DNA of 64,000 nt. Origin: Pyrinomonadaceae bacterium. Its GTDB lineage: Bacteria; Acidobacteriota; Blastocatellia; Pyrinomonadales; Pyrinomonadaceae. Position 1 is the stretch's first letter; the number at the start of each line of letters is the position of its first letter. The notes under the pieces were generated by a model. The model saw nothing but the letters and a program-made list of their open reading frames with translations, was not told the DNA's origin and made no database searches. Positions 1 through 10,347 of the stretch are shown one piece after another. The translations under genes and the position numbers were made by a program. The stretch is from the NCBI GenBank assembly GCA_030448055.1, contig JAUJNR010000002.1:1049352-1113351 (forward strand). Reading direction: 5' to 3'.

Positions 1-961
1 TGCTAATCAGACAACCGAAACCAGCCATCAATTGAACAAGCAGCGCCGCATTATCGGCTTCGGTATGCGGTTCAATCGTGCGGACAATTTCACCAGCTAA
101 TCCGTGCAGGGCTATGTCTGATAACTCGGGTAGTGCCAGACTTTTTTCAGCGGCGTTTTCCGTTTCATTCTCAAGAGCTTTTTCCGTCGGCTTCCAGCTT
201 TCCGCTCGTTCGATTAAACCAATCAATTCATCGACCGTGCCGCCGTTTTCAAAGAAATCGGTGACGTCGCCCTTTTCTTTCAGATTCGGCAAATTGATCA
301 CGACAATCTCTTCGGCGATGTTATAAAGCGATGCCGCCACTTGCTCAGCGTGATTGCGCCCCGCTTCGTCGTTGTCCGGCAAAATAATCACGGTTTTGCC
401 GTGCAGCGATTCGTTGTATTCGTCGCGCCACTTGCCCGCGCCCATCGGGCTGCAAGTTGCCGGTAAATCATTTCGGCGCAGAGTTTCAACGTCTTTTTCA
501 CCTTCGACTAGATAAACGAGCGGTGAAGCCAAAACTTCCGGCAGATGGTAAAGCACCAGTCGTACATCCTTCAAATTCCAAATCCAGCCGCCGTTCCCGT
601 CCGGTTGCCGTTGCCGAAAATCTTTCGGCTCATAACGCACGGCTTGAAAAAGCAGAGCGCCGTTTTCGTCCGTGTAATCATATGCGGCGATTTCCCGCCG
701 CGCCTGTCCGTTTTTGTCGGGTTGAAAATTGGTTGAATGAAAACCGTTTTGGGTTATGAATAAATCTTTTACTTCCAAACCGACCTCGGCGCAAATACTT
801 TCGGCGGAACAGCCGGAAAAGCATTTCACCAAAATCTTTCCGTCAGTTTCTTTAACTGCTAATGAAGGCGAGTTGTCGGCGTGGGCTGGACATTGTGCCG
901 TCCAGCCGTTTCCGTTTTGTTTAACCTTAGAAAGTCTTTGCAAAAAATCCGTCATTTTCAT
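1..961 (-). CDS. CHC2 zinc-finger / Toprim primase-like protein (partial, runs off left edge)
   Basis: Own translation of the minus strand from ATG at 961: MKMTDFLQRLSKVKQNGNGWTAQCPAHADNSPSLAV..ILVKCFSGCS (CHC2-type) followed by YLVEGEKDVETL..VIILPDNDEAGRNHA (Toprim-like). GAGGAGG Shine-Dalgarno just upstream. Not in the ORF track because it has no stop inside the window. Confidence 0.78.
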   Translation of the reverse strand, partial: MKMTDFLQRLSKVKQNGNGWTAQCPAHADNSPSLAVKETDGKILVKCFSGCSAESICAEVGLEVKDLFITQNGFHSTNFQPDKNGQARREIAAYDYTDENGALLFQAVRYEPKDFRQRQPDGNGGWIWNLKDVRLVLYHLPEVLASPLVYLVEGEKDVETLRRNDLPATCSPMGAGKWRDEYNESLHGKTVIILPDNDEAGRNHAEQVAASLYNIAEEIVVINLPNLKEKGDVTDFFENGGTVDELIGLIERAESWKPTEKALENETENAAEKSLALPELSDIALHGLAGEIVRTIEPHTEADNAALLVQLMAGFGCLIS

Positions 962-1275
962 ATGCGCCTCCTCAAAAACACGCCAATTTTATTCAGCGTT
1001 TTTTCAACGAAGCGTCGCCGCGAGCGTTCATTTTCAATTCGCTCGGAAACCATGCAATTTTTGCAAATTATTAAAAAGCCGCTCATCATTTTGGCTGAAA
1101 AACATCGGTCGCAGCCGAAACAGCGAAATAACTTAATAAACTTTCCTTTTTTCCTTGTTTCCGAAACCATCTCGGCTTTATAATTGTCGGTGTCAAGAGT
1201 TTGCTGATTTTCAATCAGTGATCCACATGAGGCGGCGAGTGTTCCAGCATTCGCTGCTTCTGATTTACCTTTCAT
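958..1275 (-). CDS. Small cysteine-motif hypothetical protein (start MKGKSEAANAG..)
   Basis: ORF track 958..1362; the internal ATG at 1275 is preceded by GGAGG, so I prefer that start. Contains C-x2-C..C-x2-C. Overlaps the primase start. Confidence 0.5.
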   Translation of the reverse strand: MKGKSEAANAGTLAASCGSLIENQQTLDTDNYKAEMVSETRKKGKFIKLFRCFGCDRCFSAKMMSGFLIICKNCMVSERIENERSRRRFVEKTLNKIGVFLRRRI

Positions 1276-1468
1276 TGCTTTGATCCTCCGTTTTATTGTT
1301 TCCGCCATTATCCAACCATTTCTCGAGGGCTTGTTTTGAGTACCTGTACTGGCGTTGACCAATTAAAATTGTTGGAACTTGTGAAGTTCTTGAAAGTTCG
1401 TAGAGTCTTTGTTTTGAAACTCTCAGCATCCGTGCGGCTTCATCCGCCACTAAAATTACTTTTTCCAT
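1265..1468 (-). CDS. Excisionase/MerR-like helix-turn-helix DNA-binding protein
   Basis: MEKVILVADEAARMLRVSKQRLYELSRTSQVPTILIGQRQYRYSKQALEKWL matches the small HTH_17/excisionase pattern. Confidence 0.75.
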   Translation of the reverse strand: MEKVILVADEAARMLRVSKQRLYELSRTSQVPTILIGQRQYRYSKQALEKWLDNGGNNKTEDQSNER

Positions 1469-1639
1469 AAGTCTCCTCGTTCATTTAGAATTTTGTGAAT
1501 TTTGCTCACATTGAAAGAATAAGCCTGAATTTACCGTTAACCGTTGATTGAAAAATTGGAATTTCCAATCAACGGTTTTGGTGCCGATAAATTCAGGCTT
1601 TGATTATGGAAGTTTTATTTTTATTTACTTGACAGCATT

Positions 1640-2752
1640 TTAAGAACTACTGTTAGAATGCGGAATATCTGTAAGTTCTCTTTTTGATTCGACCAATCCT
1701 GACAGATCGAGATGTCCAGGCATTATAATGTACCCAGTAAGGTTAAAAATAAGCTCGTCGCTCATTGTTTCAAAATCTTCCTCTTTGATAATAAAATCTT
1801 CAAAATTTTTTTGTGTTTTTAATAACCTACTTAATTCAGATTTTGCTGAAGCGGGTTTAACATTCCATTTCCACGCCCAAAAATCGTTCTTTAATGTGTT
1901 TCCATCCAATCTTTTCGGCAAATTTTTGTTCTTTAACCTATCTGATAGCCAAGAGAAAATTTCCTCATGTTCTAATGAGGGAAATTCTCTTTCTAACCCC
2001 AGCCTGAGGTACATGATTTTATTCGAAGGAGTTCTATAGTTTTTCACTGATTTCGAATTTAATAGCTCAACAATTTTCTGAAAGTATTCGGCGTCATAGT
2101 CATCTCGATTGACTATAGCTAGCAATTTGAGAAATTGATCATCTGAGGATAATTTTGGCACTTGAATCAGCACATTATTTATTTTATTAAGACAATCTAA
2201 TGCTCGTTCTGGGTTTAGGGACAAAAGGGGAGTTTTTGGAGTGTTATTTTTTCTTATGTTGGCGAGTTTCCTACTAGCTAAAACACTTCGATAATGACCA
2301 ATTGCTTTTAATATTAGCGGATGTCCTATATTCTCATAGTTCTTTTCTATCGACTTAACAATATCAATAACTTTTGAATGCCCATTGGTGTACGATACCC
2401 AAATATTTAATAGTTTAGGCTGGTCGAAGTTTATCTTCAGCTTCCAATCTTTAATATCTTCTAGTTCTTTATAAGTTTTATAAACTTCCGATCGCTCTAA
2501 CTCAGAAAGCGATTCAAAAGAATCATTTCTGTGGACTAACTCAGTAATCATACTTTGATCCTCAGCACTAAAACTTTTTACATCAAACTCATCAAGGCAT
2601 TTACTAACAGAAGCCTTGATTTGATTGAATTGAGTTTTCTCGATCTCAGTTTTAATCTTGAGTAAGATCAATCGTCCAGCTATTTTTTTTGCTTCCTGTA
2701 TTTTGGGTTCAATAAGTTCAAGCAATTTGTCTATGTCTTTTTTTTCATCCAT
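1640..2752 (-). CDS. Hypothetical protein, 370 aa, between the excisionase module and the R-M operon
   Basis: Long ORF in lower-GC sequence; no family recognised. Confidence 0.7.
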   Translation of the reverse strand: MDEKKDIDKLLELIEPKIQEAKKIAGRLILLKIKTEIEKTQFNQIKASVSKCLDEFDVKSFSAEDQSMITELVHRNDSFESLSELERSEVYKTYKELEDIKDWKLKINFDQPKLLNIWVSYTNGHSKVIDIVKSIEKNYENIGHPLILKAIGHYRSVLASRKLANIRKNNTPKTPLLSLNPERALDCLNKINNVLIQVPKLSSDDQFLKLLAIVNRDDYDAEYFQKIVELLNSKSVKNYRTPSNKIMYLRLGLEREFPSLEHEEIFSWLSDRLKNKNLPKRLDGNTLKNDFWAWKWNVKPASAKSELSRLLKTQKNFEDFIIKEEDFETMSDELIFNLTGYIIMPGHLDLSGLVESKRELTDIPHSNSSS

Positions 2753-2912
2753 AAGTTATCTATTTAGCTCGTGCCATACCATTAAGTTAGTCAAACAAGA
2801 AACAATATATCCTAACTACAACAAACTTTGTAAACAGATATTCTCTTTACATTTATTGGTGACTATGGTTAATTAAACAGACTTCATTCTTGATTTTTTA
2901 TGCACCAAAATT

Positions 2913-4394
2913 ATGATTACAGGCGAACTCAAATCACAGGTTGATAATGTGTGGAATGCGTTTTGGACAGGCGGCATTGCAAACCCTTTGGAAGTTATCG
3001 AACAAATTACTTACCTGCTTTTTATCAAGAGACTTGACGACTTACACACAGCAGAAGAAAAGAAAGCGAACATTCTAAAAACAGAAATCGCCAATCCAAT
3101 CTTTAACGACGAACAGCAAGATTTACGTTGGTCAAAATTCAAGAATCTCGGCGATACCAGAGAGATGTATGACAAGGTAGCGACGGAAGTGTTTCCGTTT
3201 ATCAGGCAGTTTCGCGGTGACGATACGACTTATTCGGATTTTATGCGGGATGCGCGGCTTTCGATTCCGACACCTGCTTTGCTTTCCAAGGTGGTGGATT
3301 TGATTGATTTGATTCCAATGCATGACCGCGATACGAAAGGCGACGTTTACGAGTATATGCTTGGGAAAATCGCTACTGCCGGACAAAACGGACAGTTTCG
3401 CACGCCGCGCCATATTATCAAGATGATGGTGGAGATGACCGCACCGAAGCCAAGCGATATTGTTTGCGATCCGGCTTGCGGCACGGCGGGCTTTTTGGTG
3501 ACTACGAGCGAATATCTGCACGATACGCACAGAGAGATTTTTGCTGATCCGAAACTAACCGAACATTTTTATAACAAACTTTTTAACGGGTTCGATTTTG
3601 ATAATACGATGCTCAGAATCGGCAGTATGAATATGATGCTGCACGGCGTTGATAATCCGAACATTCGTTATAAAGATTCGCTCGCCGAAGAACACACGGG
3701 CGACGAAGAAGTTTATACGCTGATTCTGGCAAATCCGCCGTTTGCGGGTTCGCTCGATAATGAAAGCACGGCGAAGGATTTGCTGCGGATTGTCAAGACG
3801 AAAAAGACCGAGCTGCTTTTTATCGCGCTGTTTTTGCGTCTGCTGAAAACGGGCGGACGGGCGGCGGTGATTGTGCCGGACGGCGTTTTGTTCGGGTCAA
3901 GCACGGCGCACAGATCTTTGCGGAAAATGCTGGTCGAAGACCAGAAGCTCGACGGGATTATCTCGATGCCGTCGGGCGTTTTCAAACCTTACGCCGGAGT
4001 TTCGACGGCGATTCTGCTGTTTACCAAGACCAATTCGGGCGGCACGGAAAACGTCTGGTTTTACGATATGAAAGCCGACGGGCTTTCGCTCGACGACAAG
4101 CGCACCGAATTTGCCGACCAGACGAAACACGAAAACAACAACATTCCCGACATCACGGCGCGCTGGCGCAATCTTGAAAATGAAGCGACCCGCACGCGCA
4201 CCGACCAATCTTTCTTTGTGCCGAAAGCGGAGATTGCCGCCAATGATTATGATTTGAGCATCAACCGCTATAAAGAAGTGGTTTATGAGGAAACGAATCA
4301 CGATTCGCCACAGGATATTTTGCGCGAATTGGGCGAACTCGAAAACGAGATTCAAGCGGATTTGAAAGCATTGGAGGCGATGATTGGAAAATAA
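2913..4394 (+). CDS. hsdM: Type I restriction-modification system methyltransferase subunit
   Basis: N-terminal HsdM domain, CDPACGTAGFLV (SAM motif), LANPPFAGS (NPPF motif). Confidence 0.95.
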   Translation: MITGELKSQVDNVWNAFWTGGIANPLEVIEQITYLLFIKRLDDLHTAEEKKANILKTEIANPIFNDEQQDLRWSKFKNLGDTREMYDKVATEVFPFIRQFRGDDTTYSDFMRDARLSIPTPALLSKVVDLIDLIPMHDRDTKGDVYEYMLGKIATAGQNGQFRTPRHIIKMMVEMTAPKPSDIVCDPACGTAGFLVTTSEYLHDTHREIFADPKLTEHFYNKLFNGFDFDNTMLRIGSMNMMLHGVDNPNIRYKDSLAEEHTGDEEVYTLILANPPFAGSLDNESTAKDLLRIVKTKKTELLFIALFLRLLKTGGRAAVIVPDGVLFGSSTAHRSLRKMLVEDQKLDGIISMPSGVFKPYAGVSTAILLFTKTNSGGTENVWFYDMKADGLSLDDKRTEFADQTKHENNNIPDITARWRNLENEATRTRTDQSFFVPKAEIAANDYDLSINRYKEVVYEETNHDSPQDILRELGELENEIQADLKALEAMIGK

Positions 4395-5649
4395 AGCCAA
4401 CTACAATTTTATTGGAAATATTGCAGAAATTCGCTCAGGGTTTGGCTTCCCGATTATATTTCAGGGAAAAACTACCGGTGATTTACCATTTGCAAAAGTA
4501 GGCGATATTTCAAAAACAGTCAGAAAGGGATTTTCAGAAATTGGAAGTGCTGACCATTACGTTAATTATTCAGACCTCAAAGCACTGAAAGCAAAAACCT
4601 TTCCAGTTGGAACTATTGTTTTTGCAAAAATCGGAGAAGCAATTAGACAAAACTTTCGCGCCATTACCTCAACTGAAATGTTATTTGATAACAATGTAAT
4701 GGGAATAGTTCCAAATACTACAAAGGTAAATGCTAAATTCTTATTTCATTTTTTGAAAACTTTTGATTTGTATAAATTGGCAAATGCAACCTCAGTTCCG
4801 TCAATCAGAAGAACCGACATTGAAAAAATTAAAATCTATTTGCCGCCATTGCCCGAACAAAAGCGAATCGCGGAAGTTTTAGATAAAGCGGATGCTCTGC
4901 GGGAAAAACGCCGTCTCGCTTTGCAAAAACTCGACACGCTCCTGCAATCCGTTTTCCTTGAGATGTTCGGCGACCCTGTGAAAAATCCGAAAGGTTGGAA
5001 AGTTGTTACGTTGTCTCAAATTACAAAAATAAATCCAAGATTTGTAAATACCGAAAATTTAACAACTGACTCGAAAGTATCCTTTGTTCCGATGGCTTAC
5101 GTTTCAGAGAAATCTAAAACGATAGTCAAAGAAGAAGAAAGAAAGTTAGGAGACGTAATAAAGGGTTTTACTTATTTTGAAAATGACGATGTGCTTATAG
5201 CTAAAATCACGCCTTGTTTTGAGAATGGGAAAATTGCACTCGCAAAAATCAAGAACGACATTGGTTTCGGGTCAACTGAGTTTCACGTTATCCGAGCAAT
5301 AAAAAGTGAAATAAATTCAAAATGCCTTTTTTACTTTTTGCAACGAGATAAGATTTTATTTGAAGGCGAAAGTAGAATGACTGGAAGCGCGGGACAGAAA
5401 AGAGTTCCCAAAAAGTTTCTTGAAAATCTTAAAATTCCTTTGCCGCCGATGAAAGAGCAAAATCAAATAGCGGAGTTTTTAGACAAAGCAGATGCTTTAA
5501 GAGAGAAACATCGCGCAACTTTAATTAAACTCGAAAATCTTTTCCAATCGCTTCAACAAAGGGTTTTCAAAGGTGAACTTTTTAACGATGAATTTCCGCC
5601 GATAGAACCGCAAGAGGAAAAAGTATGGCAACAAACTTCACTTTTTTAA
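4384..5649 (+). CDS. hsdS: Type I restriction-modification specificity subunit
   Basis: Two TRD halves, each followed by a related LPPLPEQKRIAEVLDKADALREK / LPPMKEQNQIAEFLDKADALREK helix; overlaps hsdM. Confidence 0.92.
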   Translation: MENKANYNFIGNIAEIRSGFGFPIIFQGKTTGDLPFAKVGDISKTVRKGFSEIGSADHYVNYSDLKALKAKTFPVGTIVFAKIGEAIRQNFRAITSTEMLFDNNVMGIVPNTTKVNAKFLFHFLKTFDLYKLANATSVPSIRRTDIEKIKIYLPPLPEQKRIAEVLDKADALREKRRLALQKLDTLLQSVFLEMFGDPVKNPKGWKVVTLSQITKINPRFVNTENLTTDSKVSFVPMAYVSEKSKTIVKEEERKLGDVIKGFTYFENDDVLIAKITPCFENGKIALAKIKNDIGFGSTEFHVIRAIKSEINSKCLFYFLQRDKILFEGESRMTGSAGQKRVPKKFLENLKIPLPPMKEQNQIAEFLDKADALREKHRATLIKLENLFQSLQQRVFKGELFNDEFPPIEPQEEKVWQQTSLF

Positions 5650-8600
5650 AAGATGAATGGGCAAGCGTTTATAATTCCGCCGCCAAAGCCGAAAACCTAG
5701 TTTATACCGATTCGCGCACCGCTTGTTTTCACGCCCGCCGCGCTCTGGAACTTGCAGTTGATTGGATTTATGAATACGACGACGAACTCCGCGCGCCTTA
5801 CGACAATAATTTGAGCTCTAAAATCTTCGCCGACGATTTCAAAGACAATCTGCCCCGCAATGTTTTCACAAAAGTTGATTACGTCCGCCGCGTTGGAAAC
5901 GAAGCCGTCCACAGCAACCGCCGCATCACCGAAACGGAAGCATTGCAAACTGCGAAAGAATTATTTCATTTTCTCTACTGGATGGCGCGAAGCTACACGC
6001 AAGGCACGCCCACACAGTTTGACGGCTTGCAGTTCGATGAAACCTTAGTTCCGCAAAAACAGGTTTCGGTTTCAGCGCAGACTTACGAACAACTAAAAAA
6101 GGTTTATCAGGCGTATAAACAAACCAAAGCCGAAGAAGCCGAACGCAAAAGACGAATAGCCGAACCGACGATTGACGAAGAACTCGAACGGCTCAAAAAA
6201 CAAATTGCCGAAGCTAAGCGGCGGAACGAAAAGTTTCCCGATTCGCACGATTATTCCGAAGCCGACACGCGCAAACACATCGTTGATTTAATGCTCCGCG
6301 AAGCCGGTTGGACTTTGGGAACAGACGCGACCGTTGAATTGGAAGTTACAGGAATGCCGAACGCTGAAGGCATCGGTTACGTTGATTATGTTCTTTGGGG
6401 CAACGACGGCAAACCGCTCGCCGTCGTCGAAGCCAAACGAACATCAAAGGGCGCGGACGTTGGCAAGCAACAGGCGAAAGAATACGCCAACTGCATCGAG
6501 CAGATGTTCGGCGTTCGCCCGATTATCCTTTACACCAACGGCTACGAGATTTTTCTCTGGGATGATGCCAAATATCCGCCGCGCAACGTGCAGGGCTTTT
6601 ATACCAAAGACGAGCTAGTTTTGATGATTCAACGCCGCGCGACGCGCAAAACGCTCAATGCCGACGACATCAACACGGGCATAGTCGAACGCCATTACCA
6701 AAAACGCGCCATCAAGAAAGTCGCCGAAAATTTTAGCGAGAAAAATCAACGCAAGGCTCTCGTCGTCATGGCAACCGGCGCTGGGAAAACGCGCACCGTG
6801 ATTGCTCTCGCCGATTTACTCCAACGCGCAAATTGGGCAAAACGCATTTTGTTTCTCGCCGATAGAGTCGCGCTCGTCAAACAAGCCTCGAACGCTTTCA
6901 AAGCGCATCTGCCAAACTCAAATCCAGTCAATCTTGTTACCGAACGCGAAGAAACCGGAAGCCGCGTTTATGTTTCCACATATCCGACGATGATGAATCT
7001 AATCAATCAAATGGACGGCGAAAAGCGGCGCTTCGGAGTCGGCTATTTCGATTTAATTGTCGTTGACGAAGCGCACCGTTCGATTTATCAAAAATACAAA
7101 GCCATCTTTGATTATTTCGATTCTTTCCTTGTCGGCTTAACCGCCACGCCGAAAGCCGAAGTTGATAAAAACACTTACCGCCTTTTCGATTTGCAAAGCG
7201 GCGTCCCGACCGATGCCTACGAACTACAGGAAGCGGTTGACGACAAATATCTTGTGCCGTCAAGAAATATCAGCGTTCCAACCAGATTCACCCGCGACGG
7301 TATTAAATACGACGAACTTTCCGAAGAAGAAAAAGATGCGTGGGATGCAATCGAATGGAATGAAGACGGCGAGGCACCAGACCAGATTGACGCAACCGCT
7401 TTGAATCAATGGCTTTTCAATCAAGATACGATTGATAAAGTTCTCAAGCATTTGATGGAAAGCGGCACAAAAGTCGAAGGCGGCGACAAATTAGGCAAGA
7501 CGATTATCTTTGCCAAAAACCACAAACACGCCATCGAAATCGAAAAGCGTTTCGATGCGAATTACCCGCATTACAAAGGCGAATTTGCCCGCATCATTGA
7601 TAATTACGCAACTTACACCGAAAAGCTAATTGATGATTTTTCAACGCCGTCAAAGCTGCCGCAAATCGCCATTTCGGTTGATATGCTTGATACAGGCATT
7701 GATATTCCAGAAATCTGCAATCTCGTTTTCTTCAAAGCCGTTCGCTCAAAAACCAAATTCCTGCAAATGATCGGACGCGGCACTCGCCTTTCGCCCAATC
7801 TTTTCGGCATCGGTAAAGACAAAGAGTTTTTTAACATTTTCGATTATTGCCAGAACTTTGAGTATTTCAATCAGGAAAAGAAAGAAGTCGAGCCGCGCTT
7901 GCAGGAATCTCTCAGCACAAAAATCTTTAACAGCCGAGTTGAGTTAATTGATTCAATTCGTAAATCTGCCGAGTTCAACGAAGACCTTAAAAAACTTGAC
8001 GAAGAAACTACTTTGCGCCTTCAAAATCAGGTCAAAGCAATAAATCCAGATAATTTCGTCGTGCGTCCGCACTTGCAACAAGTGGAGAAATATAATCAGC
8101 AAAAGGCTTGGGAAGCAATTGATTCCGATGCTTACTACGAACTAACCAAAATCATTGCTTCATTGCCAAATGAACTAAAGCCCGAAGAAGAATCCGCTAA
8201 GCAATTTGACTATTTGATTTTGAAATTACAGCTTTCGATTCTGCAAAAGAACAAATCTTACGAAAAGTTAAAAGAACAGGTTGTAGAGATCGCCAAACGA
8301 TTAGAAGAAAAAGAAAATGTTCCGATGGTCAAGGCACAAATTGAGCTTATCCAAGAAGTTCAAAAGGAAGAATTCTGGCAAGACTCAAATCTCCCGATTT
8401 TAGAAAATGTCCGCAAGCGTCTTCGGCAGTTAATTCAATTTATTGATAAAACCCAACGCCAGGTTATTTACACCGATTTTGAAGATGAACTTGGACTGGC
8501 GCAGGAAATGAATCTTTCCGGTACGGTGACAACTACCAATCTCACTCGTTACCGCACAAAGATGATGCAGTTTTTGAAGGAGGAAGAAAATCATATTGCT

Positions 8601-9011
8601 TTGCAGAAAATAAGGCGAAACAAACCAATTACCTCCTCGGACATTGAAGAGTTGGAAAGAATCTTTTTTGAATCAGGCGATTTTGGCACGAAAGAAGACT
8701 TTGAAAACGCTTACGGAAAACAGGAAAAACTCGGTTTGTTCATCAGAAATTTAGTTGGCTTGGACAGGCAGGAAGCAAAACGAGCGTTCAATGATTTTCT
8801 GGACGGTCAAAGATATAACTCAAATCAGATTGAATTTGTAAATATGGTTATTGATTACTTAACAAAAAACGGCGTGATGGATGCTGCCTTGTTATATCAA
8901 CCGCCATATACAAATTATAATTCAAGCGGTTTGAGCGGTATCTTTCCCGACGAAGAAGCAACAAAGATTGTAGAAATTTTAACGGAAATCAGGTTAAATG
9001 CAGCTGCTTGA
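5625..9011 (+). CDS. hsdR: Type I restriction endonuclease subunit (DUF4145-like N-terminus, nuclease, SF2 helicase)
   Basis: AVVEAKRTSKGADVGKQQA nuclease motif, MATGAGKTRTVIAL Walker A, VVDEAHRS, MIGRGTRL; overlaps hsdS. Confidence 0.94.
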   Translation: MATNFTFLKDEWASVYNSAAKAENLVYTDSRTACFHARRALELAVDWIYEYDDELRAPYDNNLSSKIFADDFKDNLPRNVFTKVDYVRRVGNEAVHSNRRITETEALQTAKELFHFLYWMARSYTQGTPTQFDGLQFDETLVPQKQVSVSAQTYEQLKKVYQAYKQTKAEEAERKRRIAEPTIDEELERLKKQIAEAKRRNEKFPDSHDYSEADTRKHIVDLMLREAGWTLGTDATVELEVTGMPNAEGIGYVDYVLWGNDGKPLAVVEAKRTSKGADVGKQQAKEYANCIEQMFGVRPIILYTNGYEIFLWDDAKYPPRNVQGFYTKDELVLMIQRRATRKTLNADDINTGIVERHYQKRAIKKVAENFSEKNQRKALVVMATGAGKTRTVIALADLLQRANWAKRILFLADRVALVKQASNAFKAHLPNSNPVNLVTEREETGSRVYVSTYPTMMNLINQMDGEKRRFGVGYFDLIVVDEAHRSIYQKYKAIFDYFDSFLVGLTATPKAEVDKNTYRLFDLQSGVPTDAYELQEAVDDKYLVPSRNISVPTRFTRDGIKYDELSEEEKDAWDAIEWNEDGEAPDQIDATALNQWLFNQDTIDKVLKHLMESGTKVEGGDKLGKTIIFAKNHKHAIEIEKRFDANYPHYKGEFARIIDNYATYTEKLIDDFSTPSKLPQIAISVDMLDTGIDIPEICNLVFFKAVRSKTKFLQMIGRGTRLSPNLFGIGKDKEFFNIFDYCQNFEYFNQEKKEVEPRLQESLSTKIFNSRVELIDSIRKSAEFNEDLKKLDEETTLRLQNQVKAINPDNFVVRPHLQQVEKYNQQKAWEAIDSDAYYELTKIIASLPNELKPEEESAKQFDYLILKLQLSILQKNKSYEKLKEQVVEIAKRLEEKENVPMVKAQIELIQEVQKEEFWQDSNLPILENVRKRLRQLIQFIDKTQRQVIYTDFEDELGLAQEMNLSGTVTTTNLTRYRTKMMQFLKEEENHIALQKIRRNKPITSSDIEELERIFFESGDFGTKEDFENAYGKQEKLGLFIRNLVGLDRQEAKRAFNDFLDGQRYNSNQIEFVNMVIDYLTKNGVMDAALLYQPPYTNYNSSGLSGIFPDEEATKIVEILTEIRLNAAA

Positions 9012-9080
9012 GTTAAGTATTATGCAAGTATTGAATGACATTTTTGACTTGCAAAATTATGAGAGTAAGAGGCGATTCGA

Positions 9081-9389
9081 ATGAGTGATATTAAAATATT
9101 TCGTTTAGAATCTTCCGGTGCGATTGAATTAAAAGGTCAATCGGTTGCGCTCGAAAAATCTCTACAAACACTTATTGAAAAAAATCTAAATACGTTTTTA
9201 GGGGTGCGGTTTCTTGCCTCGGAGTATTCAACCGGGAAAACGCATGGTGGTCGCATTGACACTCTCGGCATAGATGAAAACCGCCGCCCCGTAATTATTG
9301 AATACAAACGGGCAATGAATGAGAATGTCATCAATCAAGGGCTTTATTACCTTGATTGGTTGATGGACCACAAAGCTGAATTTATAAAG
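9081..9389 (+). pseudogene. Truncated nuclease-like protein (DUF5655/NucS-like N-terminus), cut by IS3 copy 1
   Basis: GGRIDTLGIDENRRPVIIEYKRAMNENVINQGLYYLDWLMDHKAEF resembles a PD-(D/E)XK-type core; the frame then enters the IS. Confidence 0.65.
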
Positions 9390-9423
9390 TGAACCCCTTT
9401 GTCGAGACAGAAAACTCACTTTT

Positions 9424-10347
9424 TTAAGGTGTCATTTGGTTATCTAAAATTGCCGGTTTTGCTCCTTTATTTTCTTCTGTTTTTCGTCCTTTTTGATACG
9501 CCTCAAATGGTGTCTGATAGTTCAGTGATTGATGTGGTCTTTGATAATTGTAAAATTCAAAATACTGCCGCAAACTTTCCTCCGCTTCCCAGACATCCGC
9601 GTATTCCTTCAAATATACTTCTTCCTGTTTGACTGAACGCCATAATCTTTCAACGAAAATGTTGTTGAAACAGCGTCCGCGTCCGTCCATACTGATCCGA
9701 ATTTTGTTCTCCTGCAAAACCTTCAGCCATTCGACCGAAGTAAACTGACTCCCTTGATCGGAATTGAAGATTTCCGGTTTGCTTTTCGCGAGCGCTCGTT
9801 TCAAGGCTTCGACAAACGGGCTCGACTCGAGCGAGTTTGAGACTTCCATTTCGATCACAAAGCGCGAATGCCAATCCATAATCACGAGCAGATAAACAAA
9901 TCCGCTGCCCAATCTGAGATAGGTAATATCACACGCCCAGACCTGATCGGAATATTCGACCGCCACGCCTCTAAGTAAATACGGGTAAGTCAAATGATCC
10001 TTCCCCGGCTTCGATAAATTAGGCTTTGGGTAAATGGCTTCTAGTCCAAGCTTTCTCATCAAGCGCCTGACTCGTTTGTGATTGACCCGAAAACCCGATT
10101 TCTGCAAGTAAACCGTCATGCGCCGGTAGCCGTAAAACGGCGTCAGCGTATATTGCTCATCGATCAGCCGCATCAGATTCCCATCTTCAACACTCTCGGT
10201 TCTTGAGCGATAGTAAAGACCTGTCCGATTGAGTCCTAACAACTCGCATTGCCTTGCTACCGAGATCTTTTCATTCTCCGGCTCGACCAACTCGCGGCGC
10301 ACTCTAACTGATAAGGGAAGATTTTTTTTTGAGCCAATCAAGCTCAA
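9424..10347 (-). CDS. IS3 transposase OrfB
   Basis: HTH_21 plus integrase core (WACDITYLRL, IFNSDQGSQFTS, FVERLWRSVKQEE). Confidence 0.92.
   Translation of the reverse strand: MSLIGSKKNLPLSVRVRRELVEPENEKISVARQCELLGLNRTGLYYRSRTESVEDGNLMRLIDEQYTLTPFYGYRRMTVYLQKSGFRVNHKRVRRLMRKLGLEAIYPKPNLSKPGKDHLTYPYLLRGVAVEYSDQVWACDITYLRLGSGFVYLLVIMDWHSRFVIEMEVSNSLESSPFVEALKRALAKSKPEIFNSDQGSQFTSVEWLKVLQENKIRISMDGRGRCFNNIFVERLWRSVKQEEVYLKEYADVWEAEESLRQYFEFYNYQRPHQSLNYQTPFEAYQKGRKTEENKGAKPAILDNQMTP

Noticed and set aside
9385-9392. TTATA on both sides of IS3 copy 1 as a TSD
   Set aside because: The right-hand TTATACT is also present at copy 2, so it is shared IS-end sequence rather than a target duplication.
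9399-9632. 77-aa plus-strand ORF (MSRQKTHFFKVSFGYLKL..), repeated at 33471
   Set aside because: Antisense to OrfB inside the IS3 element; repeated only because the IS is repeated.
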